Of a stretch of DNA of 64,000 bases, positions 54,928 through 64,000 are shown in pieces. Both the position numbers and the translations under genes were made by a program. This stretch comes from Streptomyces sp. NRRL S-337. Lineage in GTDB: Bacteria > Actinomycetota > Actinomycetes > Streptomycetales > Streptomycetaceae. The DNA lies in NCBI RefSeq assembly GCF_000720175.1, contig NZ_JOIX01000012.1, positions 62,001 through 126,000 on the forward strand, given 5' to 3'. How positions within the stretch are numbered: position 1 is the stretch's first letter; each line of letters begins with the position of its first letter. Under the pieces are notes generated by a model, which saw nothing but the letters and a program-made list of their open reading frames with translations, was not told the origin of the DNA and ran no database searches.

Positions 54928-55805
54928 GCACCCGTATGCCCGGCCTCGGACGCGTCGGGATCTGGGCGGGCGACAATGACAACTACCGGGCAGCCGATCT
55001 CCGCGCTGCCGCAGCGGCGGCCGAAGACCTCGGCTACGGCGCCCTGTGGTTCCCCGAGACCACCGGGCGAGAGGCCATGGCACAGGCCGCGATCCTGCTG
55101 TCGACCACCCGGCGGATCACGGTGGCCGCCGGCATGGCAGACATCTACGCACGCGACGCGGTGACGACCGCCGCCGCCCAGCGCACCCTGGAGGAGGCGT
55201 TCCCCGAACGGTTCCTGCTCGGCCTGTGGGAGAGCCATCCCAGCCTCGCCGAAGACGTGCGCGGTCACCGCTTCCGGCCCGCGCCGGCCACGATGCGCTC
55301 CTACCTTGAGGCGCTGGACGCCGCCCCGTTCGGGCCTCCCGCAACACCGGCCTCGCCGCACCGCGTACTGGCAGCCCTGGACCCAGACATGCTCTCGCTC
55401 GCCGCCGAACATACCTGGGGCGCCAACGTGTTGGGCATGCCCGTCGAGTACACCCGCACGGCCAGGGCGGTGCTCGGCCCCGAGGCACTGCTGGCCGTCA
55501 CCCAACTCTGCGTCCTCAGTCCCGACCGCTCCCGGACGGCCGAGCTGGCCCGCGCCACGGCAGCGGCGGCCCTGCCCAACCGCCGCACGCTGCTGCACGA
55601 GCTGGGACACCAGGACGCGGACGCGCTCGGCGAGCGGCTCGTCGACGCGGTCGTCGCCCACGGCCACGCCGAGGCCATCGCCCGCCGCGTCCACGAACAC
55701 CTCGATGCCGGAGCCGACCACGTCAGCCTCCACCTCCTCACCCCCACGCCCCACACCCCACCCGCGTGGCAGTGGGAGCAACTGGCCGCGCACCTCCCGA
55801 CCTGA
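54924..55805 (+). CDS. LLM class F420- or FMN-dependent oxidoreductase
   Basis: 293 aa from GTG at 54924 inside the NmrA stop codon. GRVGIWAGDNDNYRAADLRA, YGALWFPETTGREAMAQAAI, RITVAAGMADIYARDAVTTA and FLLGLWESHP match F420-dependent MSMEG_4141-like LLM proteins. Translationally coupled with the NmrA gene, so both act in one step or pathway. Confidence 0.9.
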   Translation: MSTRMPGLGRVGIWAGDNDNYRAADLRAAAAAAEDLGYGALWFPETTGREAMAQAAILLSTTRRITVAAGMADIYARDAVTTAAAQRTLEEAFPERFLLGLWESHPSLAEDVRGHRFRPAPATMRSYLEALDAAPFGPPATPASPHRVLAALDPDMLSLAAEHTWGANVLGMPVEYTRTARAVLGPEALLAVTQLCVLSPDRSRTAELARATAAAALPNRRTLLHELGHQDADALGERLVDAVVAHGHAEAIARRVHEHLDAGADHVSLHLLTPTPHTPPAWQWEQLAAHLPT

Positions 55806-55976
55806 CCAGGCGTCTGCAGGTGGGAGCCGCAGCAAGAACACGGCTCCCACGCAGGCAGGCCAATGCCGACGGCGTTCCGGCCCGCTCCGCGCCGTAGCTG
55901 GCACGTTCATTCGATGGTCAGGGTGCAGGCCCGATGCTGGCCGCGCCTGCCGCAATGCAAGTACCGGAGGGGCCCC

Positions 55977-56148
55977 GTGCCTGCCATACCGTCATCCCTC
56001 TTCGAGCCTCTTTGGGAGCAGTTCTCGGCGTTACTGCCCAAGCGATCCGAGTTCGATCCGGCGCATCCGCTGGGCTGTCACCGCCGACGCGTACCCGACA
56101 AGACCGTATTCCGGCTGGTCGTAGAGGCGCTGGTGCACGGCTCCGGTC
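55977..56148 (+). pseudogene. IS5-type transposase, N-terminal remnant
   Basis: GTG at 55977 opens IPSSLFEPLWEQFSALLPKR then HPLGCHRRRVPDKTVFRLVV, the beginning of a frequent Streptomyces IS5-family transposase. The sequence becomes unrelated at about 56148. Confidence 0.75.
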
Positions 56149-56378
56149 GACTTCGTGGAAGTCGCGCTCGCGGTCTGTCCACCGTCCGTCTTGCTGGAGC
56201 CAGCAAGCTGTACCGGCGTCCTCTGTTTCCAGCAGGGCCGAGACACTCTCTTCCCGCCAGCGGAAGAGCAATGCTCAGAACCTGTGGATCGGCTCGGTGA
56301 GGGCGCACCCTCCCGAGTGATCGATTCGAAGGTCACTGAGTAGGCCGGCGTTGGCGCGTCGGCTGGGAGGGCACGCCC

Positions 56379-56800
56379 ATGCTTACCGTAGTTGATGCCG
56401 CCGGAACGACGCCGAACGGCTTCCTGATCGACGAGATCGTCCGGGAGGGCGCCCGGCGGAAACGCCGTCAGGGCGTTCGCGAAGCAGTATGGCGCGAAGT
56501 TCCCCAAGTCCGTGGCGAAGGTCGTCGACGACGAGGACGTGCTGCTGGCGTTCTACGACTGCCCGGCCGAGCACTGGATCCACCTGCGCACCACGAACCC
56601 GATCGAGTCGACCTTCTCCACTGTGCGGCTGCGCACCAAGGCGCCGGGTCGCGGTCGGCCGCTCTGGCGATGACGTTCAAGCTGATCGAGTCCGCCCAGG
56701 AACGCTGGCGCGCGGTCAATGCGCCGCACCTGGTCGCCCTTGTGCGAGCCGGAGCCCGATTCAAGCGCGGGTCCTCGTCGAACGGGAGGACGCCAGCGCG
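56379..56800 (+). pseudogene. IS256 family transposase with internal deletion
   Basis: The first 24 codons (VDAAGTTPNGFLIDEIVREG) are the family N-terminus. Then, in another frame, comes the C-terminal part: FAKQYGAKFPKSVAKVVDDE, HWIHLRTTNPIESTFSTVRL with the catalytic Glu, and after a second frame change LAMTFKLIESAQERWRAVNA. About 300 residues between are missing. A nonautonomous derivative or simple remnant. Confidence 0.85.
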
Positions 56801-56854
56801 GCCTGAGCCGCGTCCCGATCGCGGGATTCGAGAGCCGCACGTTCGTGCCCGGCT

Positions 56855-57799
56855 TCACACCGAGGGTGTACCTCGTCCGAGCAGCCGGCTGAGCTCGTGG
56901 GCCAGGGCGACCGAGGCGTCGATCTCGACCTTGCGGATGGATACGCTCTCCACGAGGAAGCCGAACGGCATGCCGAGCTTGCGGCAGAAGGCGATCAGGT
57001 CCCGGGCGTTCGCCAAGCAGTGCTGGTATGACTCGGCCAGGGTGTCGTCCGCATGGCGCAGGGAGTTCTCCAGCCAGCGCGGGACGCCGACGCCGAGCCA
57101 TTGGAGGAACGCCAGCGTCTTCACCGAGCCGCACACCGAGAGCGTGAACAGGACGGGCCTCGGTTCGAGGTCCCGCTCGCGGCAGGCGTAGTAGTAATCG
57201 GAGACCATGCTTTTCGCCGCGTCGGCGCTGTAGATGACCTGCGAGATGAAGTACGCGCACCCGGCCACCTGCTTGGCGACGAGCCGCAGATGCTCCTCGG
57301 GGCGTTCGGTGATGGCCACGCCACCGAGCAGCAGGTCTGGGCGGACATCGCGGCGCAGGTCCTGCGCCTCGGACAGGCCGGTCCGCACCGCCTTCCCCTT
57401 CGAGGACGCGCCGACGAAGACGCCGAGCAGCCGGTCGGCGTCGGCCGTCCGCAGCCAGGTCCGCAGCTCCGTCTGGGAGTACTTGCCGACGCACCGGTAG
57501 ACGACCACCGGACGGTTCCACTTGCCGAGATAGTCCGCGTGGTACACGGCAGGGTCGATGGTCGGCAGATACGGAAACGGCCGCTGCGCCGGATTACGGT
57601 CGCTCTCATCGTCGATGTCGTACAGCGCCAGACCGTCGACATCGAGGGACTCCAACCGTGCCAGGGTGGCTGCGGTGATCTCCCGGATCCGCTCGGGAGT
57701 GTTGCTCAGGCGGGGCGGCGTGATGCCGAACAACAGGACACCGCTGTCGGCATCGGCCACCCGGCTTCGTAGATCTGTGCCGTCGCTCTGGTTCGCCAT
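56855..57799 (-). CDS. Methylenetetrahydrofolate reductase-like protein
   Basis: 314 aa, TIM barrel. The LFGITPPRLSNTPERIREIT start, LDVDGLALYDIDDESDRNPA, HLRLVAKQVAGCAYFISQVI and the late helix regions agree with MTHFR-type FAD proteins. The usual Asp-Glu of true MetF is not clear, so the substrate may differ; several actinobacteria have such paralogues of unknown role. Stands alone, flanked by transposase debris downstream. Confidence 0.75.
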   Translation of the reverse strand: MANQSDGTDLRSRVADADSGVLLFGITPPRLSNTPERIREITAATLARLESLDVDGLALYDIDDESDRNPAQRPFPYLPTIDPAVYHADYLGKWNRPVVVYRCVGKYSQTELRTWLRTADADRLLGVFVGASSKGKAVRTGLSEAQDLRRDVRPDLLLGGVAITERPEEHLRLVAKQVAGCAYFISQVIYSADAAKSMVSDYYYACRERDLEPRPVLFTLSVCGSVKTLAFLQWLGVGVPRWLENSLRHADDTLAESYQHCLANARDLIAFCRKLGMPFGFLVESVSIRKVEIDASVALAHELSRLLGRGTPSV

Positions 57800-58421
57800 G
57801 ACGCGGAAGTTAGCAGCTCATCCGCCATACGGCAGGCGAACACCACCCTGTGAGACCGGACTCGGTTCTGAACCAACTGACGTCCGGCCGCGCGGACCAG
57901 ATCCACAGGATTTGACAATTGCTCCAAGGCCGGAGAGTCGCCAGTCAAATGGTCGCCCCCTGGGCTGTCGGCCCACCATGACGGCCAGCATCGGGGAGGC
58001 TCTGTGAGGTCGGGGCGGCTGCTCCGTCACTGCGCCCGCGGCGGGCCCAGCCAGCCGCCCCACCATCGCTCACTCTGCCACACCTCTTACCGGAGCTTGT
58101 CAGGGGAGACGAGCTCCGGTAGCTCTCCTCGCCGTAGGTCTCGACGTCCGGCGGAGACTGCTCAGGCCAGTGAGCTGACGATAGATGTGGAATAGTTCTT
58201 CAACGTTGCGCCCACGCAAGTCCCCTGTCGGCCTCCGGTTGCGGTCTGCCGTACCGTCATCCGCCTTCCCTCACGGGGTTCGCCGTCCGAGCCGGCCAAG
58301 CGCGCCGCCTGTCGTTGCCGACCGAGGTTCCGGTACAGGACGGGCACTCCCGGGCGCCACGCAGTGAGCCCGGCAGTGGGCGAGGGGCCTCCGCACCGGC
58401 AAGATGCTGCAGCGTACCGGG
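57800..58421. other. 620 bp without a gene
   Basis: Open frames are short and of biased composition on both strands. No recognisable domain, repeat or clear hairpin. It contains the MTHFR-like promoter. Confidence 0.5.
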
Positions 58422-59033
58422 CTACTTCACAGACCACCTAAGGGGTTGGTCGTAGAAGCCCTGGGAGTACGTGACGTACTTGATCTTGGCGTTGGCAGGA
58501 ATCAGGTAGGGCTCACACATGGTGCGCTCCTCGCCCCGCTGCCAGAGGTCCTCGTCTTCGATGTCCTTGACGGCATCGAAGCGCTTGCAGTCCTTCGGCA
58601 TGGCGGTGAGATCGGCGATGAGGAGGAATCTGGTGGCAGGGCTGCCATCGGTGGTTTCAGCCCCGATGTTGACCATTGGCTCGGGCTCCTTCACGGCAGA
58701 GCCTCCAACGTGCTTGGCTCGGACGTAGACCCACGCGATCTTCTGGCCGTCGAATTTGCTGTCGTTGAGTTCCTTCAGGTCCTTCGGCTTGCCTTCGACG
58801 ACTTTGGTGGGGGTGATGGTGAATCTTCCGGTCTTGTTGTACTTGGTGATCTCCTGCTCCTGGCTGGACTGGCCGAGTGTGAGCACCGCTGAGGCCGTGC
58901 TTTTTATGGCACTGGGCTGGTTGTCCTGGAAGAGGTTGCCAGCTCCTGTGCTGCACGCGGCGACGGTGCTGAGGGTGGTCATGCTGGCGGCTATCAGTCC
59001 AAATCGTCGGAGCTGCGTTCTTTTCGGGTTCAT
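58422..59033 (-). CDS. Lipoprotein, unknown function
   Basis: 203 aa from ATG at 59033 (MNPKRTQLRRFGLIAAS). Lipobox STVAAC near residue 24. The mature part has a beta-sandwich look (FTITPTKVVEGKPKDLKELN, KIAWVYVRAKHVGGSAV). Two further cysteines, in PKDCKRFDA and TMCEPYL, may form a disulfide. Confidence 0.75.
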   Translation of the reverse strand: MNPKRTQLRRFGLIAASMTTLSTVAACSTGAGNLFQDNQPSAIKSTASAVLTLGQSSQEQEITKYNKTGRFTITPTKVVEGKPKDLKELNDSKFDGQKIAWVYVRAKHVGGSAVKEPEPMVNIGAETTDGSPATRFLLIADLTAMPKDCKRFDAVKDIEDEDLWQRGEERTMCEPYLIPANAKIKYVTYSQGFYDQPLRWSVK

Positions 59034-59629
59034 GTTCTTCCTGCGGCTTAGTGGACGTCTCGGGTGGTGGGGCCGGGGAAGTGCTGGGTGGCCTGGTGGT
59101 CGTCCATGATCTGCCAAGGTCAACGGTTGTGCTCAGCCCGGGAGTTCCTCCTACGACAGAGGGATGAGGAGGCCGTTGCCACCGTCACCGCCCGCAGCAC
59201 CAGTCCCCCCCGGCACGCTGCCTCGGTACGTTCGGCCGCTGGTCGCCTCGCCGGCCTTTCTGATCTGTGAGTTGACTTCTGTGTTGTTGGTCGGCGTACC
59301 CCTCAAATTGCGTTCACGTCACCGCGGCGGGGTCGTCGTATCGTGGAGAGCCTGGCCTGGAGCGCCGCTCTCGGCACATGTGGCGTCCGGGTTCGTGTCA
59401 GGCCATAGGCGCTGGTCAAGCGCAGCTGCGGCGGTCGTCATCTCGGCGTGCGTGAGCTGATCTGTCTGCGGGTCAAGGACTGTGGGCGGGTGCGGGCTGT
59501 CCCTTGTGCCGCGTGAGATCGACGAGTTGAAGGGGGACCGGCCCAGGACAGGTGTGCCATAGCGGGCAAGTTGTTCCTCGACAGCCAAGTCAAAGTCCTC
59601 GACGGGGCCGCTCCAGTCGGTGCCTGGCT
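59034..59629. other. 600 bp without a gene
   Basis: No protein-like frame. Contains the lipoprotein promoter and, toward the right, the edge of transposase debris. Confidence 0.45.
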
Positions 59630-59742
59630 CCGCCCATCAAAACGCCTGCGGATCCGCTACGAGATACGCGCCGATCTCCATCTCGGCCTGCTCCAACTCG
59701 CCTGCGGCATCATCTGCTTGAGGAGACTCGGGATCTCATTTT
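59630..59742 (+). pseudogene. IS5 transposase tail
   Basis: RLRIRYEIRADLHLGLLQLA, then CGIICLRRLGISF and stop. It is homologous to the last 35 residues of the IS5 at 60.7-61.5 kb (RLRIRWEIRDDIHEAFLTLG). Confidence 0.8.
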
Positions 59743-59847
59743 GAAATCATCAGTAAGGGCAGGTGAGGAGATGAAGGTGGCCATCTCGGTGGTCCGGAGC
59801 CCGCCGCCCAGGACTACCCGAGCGCGTTCGTGCTGGTCAGCGGGCTA

Positions 59848-59878
59848 AAGAACTCCTAACAGAATGACTTCAGGCGTC
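59848..59878 (-). mobile_element. Solitary IS5 terminal sequence
   Basis: AGAACTCCTAACAGAATGAC followed by TTCAGGCGTC is an inverted copy of the right end of the IS5 at 61508-61538. It lies just before the HEAT-like gene. A leftover terminus from a related copy. Confidence 0.65.
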
Positions 59879-59894
59879 ACAGTAGGCTCCTGTC

Positions 59895-60641
59895 ATGACG
59901 CTCGCGTACTGGGAACGGCACCGCTTCGACGACGCGGCGATGGCGGCCGACCGGGACGAACTGCTGAAGTCGGCGGACCAGAACCCTGACCCGCGCGCCG
60001 CCTTCCTCAACCTGCTGCGCTCCGGGCAGCGGGACGCGGTGTGCACGGCGCTGGAGTACTTCCACTACGAGGACCGGCAAGCTCGGTGGGGTTTTGGTAA
60101 TCCGCTGGACGAGCATGCTGTGGAGGTGCTGGACCGTGCCCGGTGGGTGCTGCGCGGTACGCCGCTGCCGGAAGCACAAGGGCAGGACCGGGCGAGCGCG
60201 CTGTGGGCAGTCCAGAACCACGCCGAGGCTGTGGACGCCCCATTGATCATCGCCGCGCTGCGCGCCGTGGACGGCGACGTCGTCGACGATGGCGCCGTGT
60301 CCGCCGCCGGGCAGTGTCTTTACGCCTGCGATGTCCCTGAGGATCCGGAACTTGTCGCCCAGCTGGGCGCGATGGCCCTGGACGAGTACCGCCCCCTGCG
60401 AGTCCGCGAGGCGTGTGCAAGGGCGCTGGCCTCGGCGGAGTCCGACCAGGCCGCCGAGCTCGCGCTACGGCTGACCGGCCTCCCCGAAATCGAACTCCAG
60501 CTGGCTGGCGCCCTTGTCCTCACCGCCCACATCGACACGCATCGCCTCCTCCTCGAACGCCTGCTGGCCACCTGGCCCCCCAACACCCCCCATGCGGACG
60601 ACATCCGCGACGCCTTGGAGGAGGATGAGGATGACGCGTGA
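59895..60641 (+). CDS. HEAT-like repeat protein
   Basis: 248 aa, almost entirely helical and acidic. Repeating units such as VREACARALASAESDQAAEL and LPEIELQLAGALVLTAHIDT suggest an alpha-solenoid. No enzyme motif. The IS5 element starts 10 bp behind its stop codon, and the final residues (EEDEDDA) look natural. Confidence 0.8.
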   Translation: MTLAYWERHRFDDAAMAADRDELLKSADQNPDPRAAFLNLLRSGQRDAVCTALEYFHYEDRQARWGFGNPLDEHAVEVLDRARWVLRGTPLPEAQGQDRASALWAVQNHAEAVDAPLIIAALRAVDGDVVDDGAVSAAGQCLYACDVPEDPELVAQLGAMALDEYRPLRVREACARALASAESDQAAELALRLTGLPEIELQLAGALVLTAHIDTHRLLLERLLATWPPNTPHADDIRDALEEDEDDA

Positions 60642-60650
60642 CGTATGCGT

Positions 60651-61537
60651 GAACTCCTGACGAATGATCTTCGAGGTGGTTGGATCACCCTGGGATTGAT
60701 GATCCGGGGGTGCGGGGTGGCTCGGCCGAAGCCGTGGGATGTTGATGACGAGTTGTGGGCGGTGATCGAGCCGCTGTTGCCGAGAGTTGAGCGTCGGATG
60801 CGGCATCCCGGCGCAAGCGGCATCCGGACCGGCTGGTGTTTCAGGGCATCCTGTTCGTGCTGCACACCGGGATCGCCTGGGAACACCTGCCGCAGGAGCT
60901 CGGCTTCGGTTCGGGGATGACCTGCTGGCGTCGCCTGGCCGAGTGGACCGAGGCCGGTGTGTGGCCCCGGCTGCACCAGACTCTGCTGGCGAAGCTGCGC
61001 GGCGCGAACGCCCTGGACTTGTCCCGGGCGGCGGTCGACGGCTCCCACATCCGGGCGTTAAAGGGGGCTCCAAGACGGGACGAAGTCCTGTCGACCGGGG
61101 TAGAACAGGCAGTAAGCACCACCTGATCATCGATGCCACCGGCATCCCGCTCGCCGCCACCTTGACCGGCGGCAACCGCAACGACGTCACCCAACTGATC
61201 CCACTGCTGGAGGCGGTCCCGCCCGTGCGCGGCAAGCGCGGCCGGCCCCGGCGCCGCCCGACCGCGGTGCTGGGCGACCGCGGCTACGACCACGACAAGT
61301 ACCGCCGCCTGGTCCGGGATCTCGGCGTGAAGCCGCTGATCGCCCACCGCGGCACCGAGCACGGCTCCGGCCTGGGCACCCAACGCTGGGTCGTAGAGCG
61401 CGCGTTCGCCCACCTGCACTGGTTCCGCCGCCTGCGGATCCGCTGGGAGATACGCGACGACATCCACGAAGCCTTCCTCACCCTCGGATGCGCACTCATC
61501 TGCTGGCGACGCCTGAAGTCATTGCGATAGGAGTTCT
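60651..61537 (+). mobile_element. IS5 family insertion sequence with recognisable ends
   Basis: Left end GAACTCCTGACGAATGATCT at 60651 and right end, read inward, GAACTCCTATCGCAATGAC from 61537 form imperfect terminal inverted repeats. The element is about 0.89 kb. Confidence 0.7.
60698..61530 (+). pseudogene. IS5 transposase in three frames
   Basis: WDVDDELWAVIEPLLPRVER starts in one frame; at about 60810 one base is missing (CCCGGCGC for CCCGGGCGC) and the second frame goes on with RLVFQGILFVLHTGIAWEHL and AVDGSHIRALKG. At 61063-61067 (AAAGGGGGC) the third frame takes over with SPVDRGRTGSKHHLIIDATG, AVLGDRGYDHDKYRRLVRDL and WVVERAFAHLHWFRRLRIRW to the stop at 61530. The second shift fits a minus-one slippage on the G run, which some IS5 elements use; the first looks like a mutation or read error. 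Confidence 0.8.
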
Positions 61538-61619
61538 AAGAGGGCTGGTCATGGCTGGCAACGCGGCTCTGGAACAGGCGACGTTGACCTTCGAGGACGT
61601 CACCGTCGGGCGAGAGCCG

Positions 61620-61655
61620 CCCCTGCCGTCCGGCGCCGGGTCCGGAAGGCAGGGG
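61620..61655 (-). terminator. Hairpin terminator
   Basis: CCCCTGCC at 61620-61627 and GGCAGGGG at 61648-61655 with an inner CCGG pair. It lies 17 bp after the stop of the TnpC-like gene. Confidence 0.65.
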
Positions 61656-61671
61656 CTCCGCATGCCGCGGC

Positions 61672-62087
<416 letters not shown>

Positions 62088-62227
62088 TCACCGGAGACCA
62101 AGATCATTTGTTGATCAGAAATTTGTGCACTTTTTGCAGTGCCTGGAGGCTCGCCGTGAGCGGCTTCGAGGGCGCCAATGAGTCACAGGGCGCCGGCGAG
62201 GGCGACGAGGAGGGGCTTCCACGTCTT

Positions 62228-63181
62228 CTACCGGGCCTCGCCGAAGGTCCGTCGGTAGGCGCCGGGGGTGGTACCGACGGAGGCCCGGAAGTGGCGGCGC
62301 AGGTTGACGGCGGACATGAGCCCTACCCTGGTGGCAATGGCCTCTACCGGCAGGTCGGTCTGTTCCAGCAGGACCTGTGCTGCATAGAGGCGTTGGCGGA
62401 GGAGCCACTGACCGGGGCTGGTGCCGAGCTGTCGGGCGAAGCGTCGGGCGAGGGTTCGGCTCGACAGTCCGGCGTGTTCGGCGAGCCGGTCGAGGGTCAG
62501 CCGGGTGCCGAGCCGAGAGGTGGCCCACTCCAGCAGGGGTGCCAGTGACTCGTCCGCTCTGGCGGGGATGGGCTGTGCGGCGTACTGGAGTTGGCTGCCC
62601 TCCCGGTGTGGCGGCAGCACCATGCTCCGGGCGACTTGCGCGGCGTACGCCGCCCCGTGGTCGGAGCGCACGAGGTGCAGGCACAGATCGATGCCGGCGC
62701 CGGTCCCGGCGCTGGTCGCCACGTCGCCGTGGTCCACGTACAGCACGTCCGGAACCACCTGCACCTTGGGGAATTCCGCGGCGAGTTGGTCCGTGCGGCG
62801 CCAGTGGGTGGTGGCGCGGCGGCCGTCGAGCAGGCCGGCCTGGGCGAGGACGAACGCACCCGTGCAGATGGCGACGATCCTGGCCCCGCTGCGGTGTGCC
62901 CCCAGCAGCGCTTCCAGGATCGCGGGCGGCACCGGGGCGCCGGGCGGCTGCCAGCCCGGGACGACCACGGTGTCCGCCTCCTCCAGGGCCTCCATTCCGG
63001 CGTCGACGAGCATCGAGTAGCCGACGGTGGTCGTCACGGACCCGGGACGCTCGCTGCACACCCGGAAGTCGTAGTGCACCGGCAGGTCGGGCCGGACGGT
63101 GCCGAAGACCTCGGCGGCGCAGGCGAGTTCGAAGGGCGACTGGGGCGAGTTGAGCAGGGCCACCACCCGATGACGGTTCAT
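62228..63181 (-). CDS. GlxA family AraC-type regulator
   Basis: 317 aa. N-terminal DJ-1/PfpI-like domain (ELACAAEVFGTVRPDLPVHY, IVAICTGAFVLAQAGLLDGR with the nucleophile-elbow Cys) and two C-terminal HTH motifs (LDRLAEHAGLSSRTLARRFA and VEAIATRVGLMSAVNLRRHF). GlxA-type activators sense small metabolites. It diverges from the cupin gene, 71 bp apart, which is its likely target. Confidence 0.93.
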   Translation of the reverse strand: MNRHRVVALLNSPQSPFELACAAEVFGTVRPDLPVHYDFRVCSERPGSVTTTVGYSMLVDAGMEALEEADTVVVPGWQPPGAPVPPAILEALLGAHRSGARIVAICTGAFVLAQAGLLDGRRATTHWRRTDQLAAEFPKVQVVPDVLYVDHGDVATSAGTGAGIDLCLHLVRSDHGAAYAAQVARSMVLPPHREGSQLQYAAQPIPARADESLAPLLEWATSRLGTRLTLDRLAEHAGLSSRTLARRFARQLGTSPGQWLLRQRLYAAQVLLEQTDLPVEAIATRVGLMSAVNLRRHFRASVGTTPGAYRRTFGEAR

Positions 63182-63252
63182 GGCAGGAATGTACCCGTGG
63201 ATGTCTTTCCGGACTCTCGGGCTGGGGGCCTCGCCTGGCCCACAGTGGTGTC

Positions 63253-63585
63253 ATGAGCGAATCCACCCAGGCCGAAGCCCTGAAGATCACCGTCCAGGTC
63301 GAGGACGTCGCACCGGCCGAAGTCGTGCCCGGAATCGTGCGCCGAAGGCTCCCGGGGTCCGAGTACGCCAGGGGCTGGCTGATCGACTTCGCCCCGGGAA
63401 CCGAGTGGCCGGAGGTCGACCTGCACGACAGCGAGGAGCGCTACTACGTGCTGAGCGGCGAGGTGATCGAGGGAGAGGAACGCCACGGGCCCGGGACATA
63501 CGTGGTGTTCGCGCCGGGCAGCCGCCACCGGCCCCGCACCGAGAAAGGCGCACGGATGCTCGGGATCACAGTGCTGCACCGCTGA
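63253..63585 (+). CDS. Small cupin protein
   Basis: 110 aa. A single cupin barrel with LHDSEERYYVLSGEVIEGEE and GTYVVFAPGSRHRPRTEKG. One His of the first metal motif is present (DLHD), and the second motif retains SRH. Divergent from the GlxA regulator. Probably binds or converts the small molecule sensed there. Confidence 0.85.
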   Translation: MSESTQAEALKITVQVEDVAPAEVVPGIVRRRLPGSEYARGWLIDFAPGTEWPEVDLHDSEERYYVLSGEVIEGEERHGPGTYVVFAPGSRHRPRTEKGARMLGITVLHR

Positions 63586-63630
63586 CCACGCTGTCTTCAT
63601 CCGGCCGTCTCCGCCGTCCGGACACGCCTC

Positions 63631-64000
63631 GTGGCGGCGGGTGACCGGAGTCATGTCCTGCGCCAACTGGCACTCCCGGCAGTTTGGATCACCATACGGC
63701 ACTTCGGTACTGACGTCCTCACCATCGCCGACGAGCTCACCGAGGCGTATGTCACTGTCTTCACTGCCCCGCCCTGGGGAGACCGCGACTCCGAGGCGAC
63801 CAGGACGGCATTCCGGAAGCGGATCGAGACGGACGCGCGCCGCCCCGGGTTCCGGGCCGTTGTGTCCTTGGCGGACAACGGCGATGTCGACGGCTTCGTC
63901 ACGGGCTGGACCACCCCGGCTCCTTTCCGCGCCGACCGCGCTTACAGCAAGGTGACCGAACGGCTCGGCCCCGACCGGGTGGCGGAGCTTCTGGTGGGGC
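63631..64000 (+). CDS. GNAT family acetyltransferase, C-terminus off the window
   Basis: The frame ITIRHFGTDVLTIADELTEA, YVTVFTAPPWGDRDSEATRT and RAVVSLADNGDVDGFVTGWT stays open to the edge and has the N-terminal strands of a GNAT fold. In-frame GTG at 63631 is a possible start; no clear ribosome site is seen, and a start further on is possible. Confidence 0.65.
   Translation, partial: MAAGDRSHVLRQLALPAVWITIRHFGTDVLTIADELTEAYVTVFTAPPWGDRDSEATRTAFRKRIETDARRPGFRAVVSLADNGDVDGFVTGWTTPAPFRADRAYSKVTERLGPDRVAELLVG

Overview
The window looks like Streptomyces or a close actinobacterial relative. GC content is high, GTG starts are common, and the gene content is typical: SpoIIE-type PP2C phosphatases with PAS/GAF sensors, a Cys-containing leader peptide ahead of sulfur genes, an Imm49 protein, a GlxA/AraC regulator, a HicB-like protein, and an LAxTG sortase-E type signal. 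The species cannot be named from sequence alone. The region is accessory in character. Ordinary metabolic and regulatory genes alternate with broken insertion sequences, truncated genes and remnants of integration sites, as in an arm or an island of a linear chromosome.

Layout. 1-5.9 kb: partial MFS exporter, Tat-exported multicopper oxidase with a small membrane protein, a darcynin-like gene and a TetR gene that meet head to head with both 5' ends apparently lost, then an SDR. 6.3-13 kb: a PAS-PAS-GAF-PP2C phosphatase, fragments, a secreted cyclophilin and Imm49. 13.5-20.3 kb: the best preserved functional unit, a LysR regulator divergent from a leader peptide plus five-gene operon for using sulfones and sulfonates as sulfur source (two FMNH2-dependent monooxygenases, two acyl-CoA-dehydrogenase-like flavoproteins, one FMN reductase), with no transporter. 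20.5-24.2 kb: a decayed three-gene operon (ThDP enzyme, SRPBCC protein, KAS III-like enzyme) cut by an IS630 fragment, possibly an acyloin or acyl-transfer natural-product pathway.

24.2-43.2 kb: DUF3995 protein, a fused Gp37/Gp68 (DUF5131) start and a penicillin-binding-protein pseudogene, lipoproteins, a HicB-like gene, several transposase remnants, a lipase-like lipoprotein, and two small-molecule redox neighbourhoods. One is NTF2-like/SDR/VOC/SDR with a divergent TetR and three operators. The other is cupin fragment/SDR/HxlR/SDR/NTF2-like with a symmetric operator. Between them lies a serine hydrolase with an LAATG sorting signal. 43.9-48.3 kb: 3'-half tRNA-Gly sequences with directly repeated arm-like motifs mark old integration sites. 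They flank a hypothetical gene, a second PP2C phosphatase and a frameshifted GNAT-AAA+ fusion. One of two copies of a 200-bp noncoding repeat lies here; the other is at 24.8 kb.

48.7-64 kb: polyprenyl diphosphate synthase, MFS exporter, an IS5 element next to a coiled-coil gene, a TetR/NmrA/LLM-oxidoreductase unit with a long inverted repeat, transposase debris, an MTHFR-like protein, a lipoprotein, a HEAT-like protein, an IS5 element with recognisable ends, a frameshifted TnpC-like gene, a GlxA regulator, a cupin and a partial acetyltransferase.

A recurring property is single-base frame breaks, often in G or C runs. Some genes called pseudogenes may therefore be sequence errors; each case is flagged.
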